Shown: in pieces, positions 7,391 through 13,063 of the stretch
Layout: every line of letters begins with the position of its first letter
How positions within the stretch are numbered: the stretch's first letter is position 1
Origin: Mageeibacillus sp. UBA1046
Lineage (GTDB): Bacteria; Bacillota; Clostridia; Saccharofermentanales; DTU023
Direction: 5' to 3'
Assembly (NCBI GenBank): GCA_002316595.1
Contig: DCDV01000012.1
Span: 39,448 to 54,856, forward strand
DNA: 15,409 bases
Translations under genes and position numbers: made by a program
The notes under the pieces: generated by a model
What the model saw: only the letters and a program-made list of their open reading frames with translations
Told to the model about the DNA's origin: nothing
Database searches by the model: none

Positions 7391-9232
7391 CTAGCTGAAA
7401 AACAAGCGTTTGCCACTGGCGTCGCGCAAAGCTAAATCCCGCTTCGTCAATTCATTGTGAATCCGCTGCAATTCTTCGTTGCGTTTGATCTTCAGAGTAG
7501 TTGTCATTATCGGGTCGCTTTCGTCCCAAATAAAGTGCTTAATTTTCTTGTATTCTGTCATCTCATGATTAATTCTCTCTACTTCATCTTCCAGCCAAAT
7601 ATTAATATCAATATCTTCCGTGCCGACATTTTCCGGCAAGGCCTCTTTATCAATCTGGAATCTCGCAGATAAATCGATCGCTCCACGTTCTGTAAGCTCT
7701 CCCCAGATCATCACATTCTTGACTCCTGGAATCTGATTAAAGAAAAGTTCAACTTCCTCAGGAAAGACATTCTTGCCATTACTTAATACAATCACGGATT
7801 TTGCTCTGCCGGTAATATGCAGGCAGTCCTGGTCGTCAAAATAACCAATATCTCCGGTTTTAAACCAGCCGTCTTCCGTAAATACTTCGCGAGTGGCTTC
7901 CTCATTTTCATAATAACCCAGCATAACGTTCTCGCCTTTGGCCAAGATCTCCCCTGAGCTTTCTTCGCTGTCTGCAGCCCCTTGAGAATCAATGGCTAAG
8001 GTAACATCTGCAAGTGGACGGCCAACACTGCCCATTACATTAAGTGTTGGTGTACAGGCAGACAAGATGGGCGATGTTTCTGTCAATCCATAACCGGCAA
8101 GGCAGGTAATACCAATGTCAGTAAAAAATTGGTGCTGTTCTGCCGGCAAGGCCGCAGCGCCGCTGACAACCATGTCCAATTTTCCGCCCAGGGCAGCATG
8201 AATATCTTTAAAGACCTTGCGTCTGATGTCGATGCCGAATTTATTCAGAAAGCGGGTTAACTTAAGACCGAACTCAAAAGTTTTGAGTTTACCTTTTTGC
8301 TCTATATTTTTAATTATTTGCCGGTGCATTGTAATCAGCATCAGGGGCACTGTCAAAATCATAGCTATGCCCCATTCCTTCATGTTCTTGGTCAAAGTCC
8401 GCAGGTTCTCATTAATGCAAATGCTAATGCCGGTAGCCCAGAAACAGTACATTCCTACAGTACCTTCAAAAGTATGGTGAAGAGGGAGAACTGAAAGAGC
8501 CCGCTTACCAATATCTAAAGGGATCGTGCGCACAGCCTGCTTTATATTGCTGACGATATTGTGTTGACTTAGCATTACACCCTTAGACTGTGAAGTAGTT
8601 CCGGAAGTGTAATAGATGGCAGCCATCACTTTGTTATCTATCGGCAAAGACATGAATTCTTTTTTCTGATCTAGCATAGGCTGTCCGGTTTTTATAAGAT
8701 TGCCAAGGCTCAGGAGCTTGGACAAATCCTTCTTTGCTTCGTCGAACTTATCCTCACTGTCCAGCAGTACATAGGTATGTATTTGAGGATTTTCCTTTTC
8801 TACCATTAACGCAGTATCTAAGTGCGCATAATCAAAGGCGAATACAGTAACCTTGCCTCGTTGACATAGTCTGGCCACTTCGTGATCTGCCAGCTGTTTA
8901 TCCAGAGGCACACTGATCCCAAGTCCTAATAAAGCAGCATTGTGCACTATTACCCAAGGGTATGAATTTGCGCCAATGACAGCGATATGTTCCTTGCCGG
9001 AACCATCGATCTTTACTTTGCCCTGTGAAATTAAACCCGCAGCAAAAGAATTTATATCATCTTTAAGCTGCAAATAATCCTTAGTCACTGTCTTCACTTC
9101 CCCATTTCCCATCTCGTGAAAGATGTAGGCAGAGACTCCAGGATATTTCTGAATCGATACATCAAGCATTTCCCTCAGATTGTCAAAGGGTGTGGCAAAC
9201 TCTATCTGGGGCAGGCCATGTACTGTTCTCAT
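7391..9232 (-). CDS. Long-chain fatty acyl-CoA ligase / AMP-forming synthetase
   Basis: 613-residue member of the adenylate-forming (ANL) superfamily, which joins a carboxylic acid to CoA through an acyl-adenylate using ATP. Motifs: ATP-binding P-loop YYTSGTTSQSKG at about residues 207-218, GYGLTETSP at about 380-388 (A5), KTGD at about 458-461 (A7), HITGRAKSVIVLSNGKNVFP at about 472-491 (A8, with the hinge), and TTTLKIKR near 577-584, holding the likely catalytic lysine. Overall length and the ASGAA-like and GYYENEEAT stretches fit bacterial long-chain fatty acid CoA ligases (FadD/FAA1-like) better than acetyl-CoA synthetases, but chain length cannot be read from the sequence. The ATG at 9232 lies 3 bp after the stop of the DUF1836 gene, whose end supplies a purine-rich ribosome-binding site, so the pair is one operon. 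Probable roles are use of exogenous fatty acids or lipid remodelling. Confidence 0.92.
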   Translation of the reverse strand: MRTVHGLPQIEFATPFDNLREMLDVSIQKYPGVSAYIFHEMGNGEVKTVTKDYLQLKDDINSFAAGLISQGKVKIDGSGKEHIAVIGANSYPWVIVHNAALLGLGISVPLDKQLADHEVARLCQRGKVTVFAFDYAHLDTALMVEKENPQIHTYVLLDSEDKFDEAKKDLSKLLSLGNLIKTGQPMLDQKKEFMSLPIDNKVMAAIYYTSGTTSQSKGVMLSQHNIVSNIKQAVRTIPLDIGKRALSVLPLHHTFEGTVGMYCFWATGISICINENLRTLTKNMKEWGIAMILTVPLMLITMHRQIIKNIEQKGKLKTFEFGLKLTRFLNKFGIDIRRKVFKDIHAALGGKLDMVVSGAAALPAEQHQFFTDIGITCLAGYGLTETSPILSACTPTLNVMGSVGRPLADVTLAIDSQGAADSEESSGEILAKGENVMLGYYENEEATREVFTEDGWFKTGDIGYFDDQDCLHITGRAKSVIVLSNGKNVFPEEVELFFNQIPGVKNVMIWGELTERGAIDLSARFQIDKEALPENVGTEDIDINIWLEDEVERINHEMTEYKKIKHFIWDESDPIMTTTLKIKRNEELQRIHNELTKRDLALRDASGKRLFFS

Positions 9233-9235
9233 TAT

Positions 9236-9871
9236 TTACTCTCTTTCTTCTACATAATTTATTTCTGACTCAGGGTCAACTGTCTTCTTATCTAACAATA
9301 AAGAACCCATCAATCCCTGTTGGTCGATAAACATTTCTGCGAGCAGTTTGAATGCCAAAGACTCGCAGATAAAAGCGAGATTCAGCTTTTGCAGTGAAAC
9401 ATTTAGCCCTCCGAATTGTAGAGGTTCTGTTTCCGGAATTGGCTTTAAGAGGAAAGCGGTAACTCGCTGCATCGAGTCTTCGATCTGTTCACAAAAGCTG
9501 TCATAAGCCAATTCTGTGCTCATTAATCTGGTTAGAAGGCTTATGCCGGTGTGAACATACTGTATGGAAATTATCTCCTTTAAGACACTTAGGACGATGA
9601 AATGCACCAGATGAATCCGGCCATATCTCCTATTTACCGGCCGGGGAGCTAAACCCCACTTAATATAGTTTTGCACCATTGTGCCGGTAATGATTGTCCT
9701 GTCCGAGAATAATGGAGTCAATTTCTCATCGATATATTGTAGCATGTTCTGCCGCAACACTTCTTCTTCCGGCAGTTCACGCCAGCGCGGTAAGCGGAAT
9801 TTATGGATTTCGCTTGCACGCTTGTATAATAAATGATCTTCCTTAAGCCTAATAATAGGTACTTCCCTCAT
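9236..9871 (-). CDS. DUF1836 domain protein, possible MerR-like DNA-binding regulator
   Basis: 211-residue protein of the DUF1836 family, known mainly from Firmicutes and without a settled function. The family hallmark is an N-terminal LPRWRELPEEE stretch (residues 27-37) followed by DRTIITGTMVQNYIKWGLAPRPVNRRYGRIHLVHFIVLSVLKE-type sequence (about 58-99). The latter resembles the helix-turn-helix and wing of MerR-type proteins (T-x-x-M-V-x-N-Y-x-K-x-G-L-x-P-x-P...R-Y). The rest is mostly helical with no membrane segment or catalytic motif. A stop codon lies 28-30 bases upstream in frame and no other start fits, so ATG 9871 is the start. It has no recognisable ribosome-binding site; instead a perfect palindrome lies just ahead of it. 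First gene of a two-gene unit with the acyl-CoA ligase. Family assignment is fairly sure; the DNA-binding role is inference. Confidence 0.85.
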   Translation of the reverse strand: MREVPIIRLKEDHLLYKRASEIHKFRLPRWRELPEEEVLRQNMLQYIDEKLTPLFSDRTIITGTMVQNYIKWGLAPRPVNRRYGRIHLVHFIVLSVLKEIISIQYVHTGISLLTRLMSTELAYDSFCEQIEDSMQRVTAFLLKPIPETEPLQFGGLNVSLQKLNLAFICESLAFKLLAEMFIDQQGLMGSLLLDKKTVDPESEINYVEERE

Positions 9872-9872
9872 T

Positions 9873-9893
9873 TCGCAGTTATGATAACTGCGA
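9873..9893. promoter_or_regulatory. Perfect 21-bp palindrome at the start of the DUF1836 gene (probable operator)
   Basis: Ten-base arms TCGCAGTTAT (9873-9882) and ATAACTGCGA (9884-9893) flank a single central base. The palindrome begins one base from the DUF1836 start codon (9869-9871) and ends two bases from the predicted -10 element. The predicted transcription start, about 9889, lies inside it, so the complete hairpin would not be present in the mRNA. This favours a DNA operator over an RNA structure. The binding protein is unknown; DUF1836 itself is the obvious candidate. Confidence 0.65.
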
Positions 9894-9895
9894 GA

Positions 9896-9924
9896 AGTTT
9901 AGCCTTAAATATAGATACTGTCAA
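9896..9924 (-). promoter_or_regulatory. Sigma-A type promoter of the DUF1836-acyl-CoA ligase operon
   Basis: On the minus strand a perfect -35 box TTGACA (9924 to 9919) is followed by a 17-base spacer and the -10 box TAAACT (9901 to 9896; four of six consensus positions). The start of transcription is predicted near 9889, giving a very short 5' leader of about 18 bases with no ribosome-binding site. Confidence 0.7.
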
Positions 9925-10181
9925 GCTTAGGGAAACGATAGGCATAATATTATGCACTTACTGTTGCAACAGCTGCTTAGCTTTTCTTTCAATCCTAATC
10001 ATTATTGTGTTGATTGAAAACCGAAGTACATACTCGGTCATCTGCAGTGTATTGCAAACTAGAATGTGTGATTAGTATTGCAAAGATCATTCATCATAAT
10101 TTTTTGCTGTGAAGGCGCTAATATAACCGTTTTGGATGCTTCAATATTGTCGGAAGGAGCTAAAGATGTTAATCTGAGTAT
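9925..10181. other. Divergent intergenic region between DUF1836 and the P5CR-like gene
   Basis: Together with the palindrome and promoter this makes a gap of 310 bases without a confident gene. Apart from those sites I see a 12-base perfect palindrome CTGTTGCAACAG at 9961-9972, a short ACCGA/TCGGT hairpin at 10020-10038, and the ribosome-binding site with minimal ORF just before the P5CR-like gene. Small open frames here have no ribosome-binding site or recognisable product. A promoter for the rightward gene must lie here or further left, but I could not choose one. Confidence 0.5.
10152..10177 (+). promoter_or_regulatory. Strong ribosome-binding site followed by a three-codon ORF (Met-Leu-Ile-stop)
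   Basis: GGAAGGAG at 10152-10159 is ideally placed (6 bases) for the ATG at 10166, but that frame stops after three codons: ATG TTA ATC TGA, 10166-10177. The gene's own ATG lies at 10182, 22 bases from the ribosome-binding site and 4 bases after the TGA. In the gene's frame a TAA at 10170 rules out any earlier start. Translation of the main gene may therefore depend on re-initiation after the minimal ORF. Confidence 0.55.
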
Positions 10182-10982
10182 ATGACAAACAAGAACACAA
10201 TTTTAAAAATCGGTTTTGTTGGAGTTGGCACAATGGCCTCCGCTATTGTCAGGTCATTAATCTCTTTTGGATCAAAAGACATGCAGATATTCCTCTCTCC
10301 CCGCAGTGCCGAGCGCACAAGAGAGTTGGCTGAGTTGTCAGAGTTTGTTCATGTGACGGCCGGCAATCAGGAAGTACTGGATCACGCTGACTGGATAGTT
10401 TTAGGCGTAACTCCACAAGTAGCGCAGGAAGTTTTGCCATCCCTGAAGTTTAGCAGCAATCATCATCTGATCAGCCTTATCTCACCTGTCTCTCTTGCCA
10501 GAATTAAAGAGATGGTGCCGGCAGATGTTGAGGTAAATAAAGTTATTCCTTTACCCTTTATCGAGCATGGAAAAGGACCAATTCTGCTTTATCCGGATAA
10601 TGATGAGATTAACTCACTTTTTTCAGATCTGGGACATGTAGTAACCGTCGAAGACGAATCTCAGCTTGATGCTCTGATCACAATAACAGCTCTGGCCAGC
10701 CCTTTCTATCGGGTACTATCCGAGGTTATTGATTGGGGCAGTGACCATGATTTAAGTATAGTTAAATCGTCCGACTATACTCTGGCTTTCTTTGATGCTC
10801 TTCTATACAGAGCTAAAGAAACCGGGACTGATGAAATCTTGGACTTATGGCGGGAAATGACTCCGGGAGGCCTTAATCAGAGAGCTACTAAATCTCTGGA
10901 AGAGAGATCCGGCTTTAGTATGTGGTATGACGCCCTGGATTCAGTTCTGGAATTTTTCACCGGCAATAATGCAAAAGAGTAA
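10182..10982 (+). CDS. Pyrroline-5-carboxylate reductase-like NAD(P)-binding oxidoreductase
   Basis: 266-residue protein resembling ProC (pyrroline-5-carboxylate reductase, last step of proline synthesis). The N terminus has the Rossmann dinucleotide motif IGFVGVGTMASAIVRSL (about residues 10-26), followed by LSPRSAER, where an Arg may contact an NADP phosphate, and LGVTPQVAQEVLP, similar to the VKPQ region of P5CR. The C-terminal half has MTPGGLNQRATKSLEE (about 226-241), matching the family's TPGGTT-AGL-LEE segment. However, the usual catalytic SGSGPAY segment reads ALASPFYRVL here, so the substrate site is altered. It may be a paralogue acting on another imine or keto acid, or a degenerate P5CR. 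For this reason I do not assign proC. It is monocistronic, divergent from the DUF1836 operon and followed by the tRNA-Ser unit. The start is discussed with the upstream minimal ORF. Confidence 0.8.
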   Translation: MTNKNTILKIGFVGVGTMASAIVRSLISFGSKDMQIFLSPRSAERTRELAELSEFVHVTAGNQEVLDHADWIVLGVTPQVAQEVLPSLKFSSNHHLISLISPVSLARIKEMVPADVEVNKVIPLPFIEHGKGPILLYPDNDEINSLFSDLGHVVTVEDESQLDALITITALASPFYRVLSEVIDWGSDHDLSIVKSSDYTLAFFDALLYRAKETGTDEILDLWREMTPGGLNQRATKSLEERSGFSMWYDALDSVLEFFTGNNAKE

Positions 10983-11040
10983 TAACCGCCTGACAGCCTT
11001 ATCATGGGTTGAGAACAAGCTGATTCTAAAGCTTTTTAAA

Positions 11041-11069
11041 TTGACAAAGGCTACGAGGCTGGATAGAAT
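11041..11069 (+). promoter_or_regulatory. Promoter of the tRNA-Ser gene
   Basis: Perfect -35 TTGACA (11041-11046), 17-base spacer, and -10 TAGAAT (11064-11069, five of six). The predicted start near 11076 lies about 46 bases before the mature tRNA 5' end. It is the strongest-looking promoter in the window, as expected for a stable RNA. Confidence 0.85.
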
Positions 11070-11121
11070 AAGCAAGCTGAGCTTTTCATAGAAAGCTATA
11101 TATATTAATATGACCAGCTTC

Positions 11122-11212
11122 GGAGAAGTACCCAAGAGGCCGAAGGGGACGGTTTGCTAAACCGTTAGTGGGGGCAACTCCAGCGAGGGTTCGAATCCCT
11201 CCTTCTCCACCA
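11122..11212 (+). tRNA. tRNA-Ser (anticodon GCT)
   Basis: Class II tRNA for AGC/AGU serine codons. Acceptor stem GGAGAAG (11122-11128) pairs with CTTCTCC (11202-11208). The anticodon stem ACGGT/ACCGT encloses loop TTGCTAA, with anticodon GCT at 11156-11158. A long variable arm (around TGGGG-GCAA-CTCCA) is typical for serine. The T arm is GAGGG-TTCGAAT-CCCTC. The 3' CCA is encoded (11210-11212). The discriminator base reads A (11209), whereas bacterial serine tRNAs usually have G there. It stands alone between its promoter and a strong terminator. Confidence 0.97.
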
Positions 11213-11213
11213 T

Positions 11214-11252
11214 AAACGTCTGTAATATAGACATTACAGACGTTTCTTTTTT
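11214..11252 (+). terminator. Intrinsic terminator of the tRNA-Ser gene
   Basis: A perfect 13-bp stem, AAACGTCTGTAAT 11214-11226 with ATTACAGACGTTT 11233-11245, has a 6-base loop and a T-run at 11247-11252, beginning one base after the encoded CCA. A second, imperfect copy of the distal arm plus T-run (starting CAGACGTTTC at 11270) follows without its partner arm. Confidence 0.93.
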
Positions 11253-11432
11253 ACTGATTTTATTTGCTGCAGACGTTTCCTCTTTTTACTGATACTTCTT
11301 CGATACTTATTCATGTGATTTCCAGTTACTTTCTGTCCAGCCTGACCAACGACCGTATAGAGGAGAGTGAGTCAAGATGGATACACATTCCCCTGTTTCA
11401 GATAATATAAATTCTCATCAATTCAGCATTTA

Positions 11433-11747
11433 TCAGAGTGGAAACAGCAACAGTTCACTAATAAACACCATCGCGCAGCAAGCAAGGGAGACACTGAAAA
11501 GGCTTGCCCCCAGCCACGCTGCAATAACACCGGTAAGTAAAGCCAATAATCCGGATATCGAGCTCTGTGTTGCATGAATAATCGCCGGAAAGGTCATCAC
11601 TGCCAATGTTACAGAAGGTACATAGTATAAGAATGACTGAATAAACTGATTATTAATCCGCTTTTTTATTAATGTCAGAGGCAAAACTCGTATTGCATAG
11701 GTAACCAATGCCATTATTAATATATAAATATACGTGTTCTGAGTCAT
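11433..11747 (-). CDS. azlD: AzlD-type branched-chain amino acid transport protein, small subunit
   Basis: 104-residue, very hydrophobic protein with about four membrane segments, matching AzlD (E. coli YgaH type). With AzlC it forms an exporter: azlCD confers 4-azaleucine resistance in Bacillus subtilis, and the E. coli homologue YgaZH exports valine. Family features are TYAIRVLPLTLIKKRINNQF near the N terminus, containing the conserved Arg-x-Leu-Pro after the first helix, and LLYYVP/FLYYVPSVTLAVMTFP in the middle. The start ATG at 11747 overlaps the azlC stop by 4 bases (ATGA-type overlap at 11744-11747), so translation is coupled. No clear terminator is visible after its stop; about 180 bases separate it from the end of the tRNA terminator. 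Confidence 0.9.
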   Translation of the reverse strand: MTQNTYIYILIMALVTYAIRVLPLTLIKKRINNQFIQSFLYYVPSVTLAVMTFPAIIHATQSSISGLLALLTGVIAAWLGASLFSVSLACCAMVFISELLLFPL

Positions 11748-12520
11748 GTTCCCTCACCTTCCCAATTTCTAGGGAATAGAACAGCAACGATAGAGCTGAT
11801 GGAGATTGTCAGTATTATTGTTCGCGACCCCTCAGACAGAGTTGAAAGCCAGGGGAGTACAGAACTTGCGAAACTGGATGCGAAGCAAACTAAAATGAGA
11901 CCAGTTAAGACCTTACTATCTCGAGCAGGCGGAATAATTATGGCAAGAAACATACCATAAAGGGCGACGCTCAAGGCGCTTACAGCACGCATGGGCAGAA
12001 TATTTCCGGCGATTATACCTAATGCCGTCCCAATAGCCCAGCTCGGTATAGCAACAAGTGCTGCCCCGTAAGTATAAAAAGGGTCTAAATACCCTGGTCT
12101 GGCAATAGAAATTGCAAAGATCTCGTCAGTAATATAATCTCCCATCAAAAGCCGATGATACCATGGTGTATCCGGATTCATACGTTGACTCATAGCAAAG
12201 CTCATTAGTGAATAGCGAATATTCGCTATAAACGTCACAATTATCATTTCTACATAGGGCGCGCTTGCCGCCATAACAATGAATCCTGCGTATTGACCGG
12301 CGGATGCTTTGACAAGCGCACTGGTCAGAAATCCCTGAAACGCGGTAAGACCGGCATTTTTTGCTGCAATTCCTAAGGAAAAGGATACGCCCAGATAACC
12401 TAGTCCTATAGGGATTCCATCTCTCATTCCATTCTTGAACGCACTGAATTTCCCGGAACGGCTCCCGGACTCTATAGAAGACAAAGATTTCAATGATGCC
12501 CCTCCATTTATAGTATTCAT
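11744..12520 (-). CDS. azlC: AzlC-type branched-chain amino acid exporter, large subunit
   Basis: 258-residue membrane protein of the AzlC/YgaZ family, the large subunit of the AzlCD exporter. The conserved N-terminal core begins at FKNGMRDGIPIGLGYLGVSFSLGIAAKNAGL (about residues 28-58). It continues with FQGFLTSALVKASAGQYAG, the region MSQRMNPDTPWYHRLLMGDYITDEIFAI (about 110-137) containing the family-typical MGDYITDE, and several further hydrophobic helices. The first ATG is 12520, but it has only a weak ribosome-binding site. GGAGGGG (12505 to 12499) is ideally spaced for TTG at 12493, which would shorten the protein by nine residues and still keep the whole core. The gene is divergent from the Trp transporter operon and followed by the overlapping azlD. 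The transported amino acid is inferred from the family only. Confidence 0.92.
   Translation of the reverse strand: MNTINGGASLKSLSSIESGSRSGKFSAFKNGMRDGIPIGLGYLGVSFSLGIAAKNAGLTAFQGFLTSALVKASAGQYAGFIVMAASAPYVEMIIVTFIANIRYSLMSFAMSQRMNPDTPWYHRLLMGDYITDEIFAISIARPGYLDPFYTYGAALVAIPSWAIGTALGIIAGNILPMRAVSALSVALYGMFLAIIIPPARDSKVLTGLILVCFASSFASSVLPWLSTLSEGSRTIILTISISSIVAVLFPRNWEGEGT
12491..12505 (-). promoter_or_regulatory. Ribosome-binding site and alternative TTG start inside azlC
   Basis: On the minus strand GGAGGGG (12505-12499) is followed by five bases and then TTG (12493-12491), in frame with azlC codon 10. The upstream ATG at 12520 would have a leader of only about 14 bases from the predicted promoter and no good ribosome-binding site, so TTG 12493 may be the real start. 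Confidence 0.6.
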
Positions 12521-12540
12521 CAGATAATTTCCATAGTCAT

Positions 12541-12549
12541 TTTATACCA
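12541..12549 (-). promoter_or_regulatory. Extended -10 promoter of azlCD
   Basis: The minus strand reads TGG-TATAAA (12549 to 12541), an extended -10 element (TG-n-TATAAA) with a poor -35. Predicted start near 12534, back to back with the Trp operon promoter whose -35 begins at 12588. Confidence 0.5.
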
Positions 12550-12587
12550 TCATTCTGCCGGCACAGGAAGACCGATATATTTTCGGC

Positions 12588-12616
12588 TTGACAAAGTAAG
12601 ATAATGAATATATCCT
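12588..12616 (+). promoter_or_regulatory. Promoter of the Trp T-box / trpXYZ operon
   Basis: Perfect -35 TTGACA (12588-12593), 17-base spacer, and -10 TATCCT (12611-12616, four of six). The predicted start near 12623 gives a leader of about 265 bases to the first terminator end, a normal T-box leader length. Confidence 0.75.
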
Positions 12617-12622
12617 AGTGAA

Positions 12623-12890
12623 AATTGAATATTTAAACCTATGATTAAGAGTAGTAACCTCGAGGGTTTGGTTTTCAGAGAGTTGCGGATGGTGAAATCG
12701 CAGTAACCGGCACGAGGCGAATGGACTTATGAGGGCGGCCAAAAGCATTTTGCATAATAAAGCCGACGGGAGCCGTATCCGTTATCAACACGGCCTGCAT
12801 GAAGTGCGGGAAAAGAGTGGGTATTAATTTACCAATTTGGGTGGTACCGCAGGATGGAAGTCTTGTCCCATAGAGGGATAGGACTTTTTG
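12623..12890 (+). promoter_or_regulatory. T-box riboswitch with tryptophan (TGG) specifier
   Basis: RNA leader that binds uncharged tRNA and then prevents termination. Stem I elements are visible: AGTAGTAA at 12651-12658, CCTCG 12658-12662 pairing with CGAGG 12713-12717, the AGAGAG motif at about 12677-12682, and the apical GGTGAAATC segment. The specifier loop reads GAA-TGG-AC, with the Trp codon TGG at 12722-12724 in the position usual after GAA. The T-box motif TTGGGTGGTACCGC is at 12837-12850. Its antiterminator folds well: TGGG 12838-12841 with CCCA 12867-12870, a seven-base bulge TGGTACC that pairs with the tRNA end, and GCAGGA 12849-12854 with TCTTGT 12861-12866. Forming it consumes the 5' arm of the first terminator. 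The Trp assignment agrees with the downstream trpXYZ-type transporter. Confidence 0.93.
12858..12889 (+). terminator. T-box terminator 1
   Basis: A 12-bp stem with two G-U pairs, AAGTCTTGTCCC 12858-12869 and GGGATAGGACTT 12875-12886, has a five-base loop and a T-run to 12889. Its 5' arm overlaps the antiterminator (12861-12870), the standard mutually exclusive T-box switch. Confidence 0.9.
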
Positions 12891-12895
12891 TTTGG

Positions 12896-12927
12896 AAGTC
12901 TTATCTCTGGAGAGATAGGACTTTTTT
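12896..12927 (+). terminator. T-box terminator 2, tandem duplicate of terminator 1
   Basis: A 12-bp stem with one G-U pair, AAGTCTTATCTC 12896-12907 and GAGATAGGACTT 12912-12923, has a four-base loop and T-run 12922-12927. The segments 12855-12892 and 12893-12930 are direct tandem copies with an exact 38-bp period and the same first ten bases. This second terminator does not overlap the T-box antiterminator. Confidence 0.88.
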
Positions 12928-12954
12928 ATTTGGTAAAAATGAGAGGAGAGCGAT

Positions 12955-13038
12955 ATGTTCAACACAAATCGATGGCGATGGCGAAGTCATATTATACACA
13001 ACATAGCGCATACACCAGCTTCACCTTTTTGCCCATAA
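12955..13038 (+). CDS. Small Trp-codon leader ORF (27 codons) between T-box and trpX
   Basis: A 27-residue ORF beginning MFNTNRWRWRSH and ending PASPFCP. Its ribosome-binding site AGGAG (12944-12948) is ideally spaced, 6 bases from the ATG. Codons 6-10 read CGA TGG CGA TGG CGA, so Trp codons 7 and 9 alternate with the rare Arg codon CGA. Two Trp in 27 residues, directly behind a Trp T-box, suggests a leader peptide whose translation reports Trp-tRNA charging, as for the leader peptide in the B. subtilis anti-TRAP (rtpA) operon. The stop TAA lies 25 bases before the trpX ATG. No terminator follows it, so any control would be on translation of trpX. The ORF and ribosome-binding site are seen; the sensing role is inferred. 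It could instead be a functional small peptide. Confidence 0.65.
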   Translation: MFNTNRWRWRSHIIHNIAHTPASPFCP

Positions 13039-13063
13039 AATTTAAATATTTGGAGTGATAATC

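Noticed and set aside
11377..11577. 66-residue plus-strand ORF with AGGAG about 11 bases upstream
   Set aside because: Most of it is antisense to azlD, its composition is Ser/Asn-rich without a recognisable motif, and the ribosome-binding site spacing is long. It is more likely a shadow of azlD.
12939..13058. A second small ORF in another frame across the Trp leader, ATG 12939 to TGA 13056-13058 (39 codons)
   Set aside because: No ribosome-binding site before its ATG and no Trp codons, while the overlapping ORF at 12955 has both. Its stop close to trpX is noted, but I prefer the 12955 frame.
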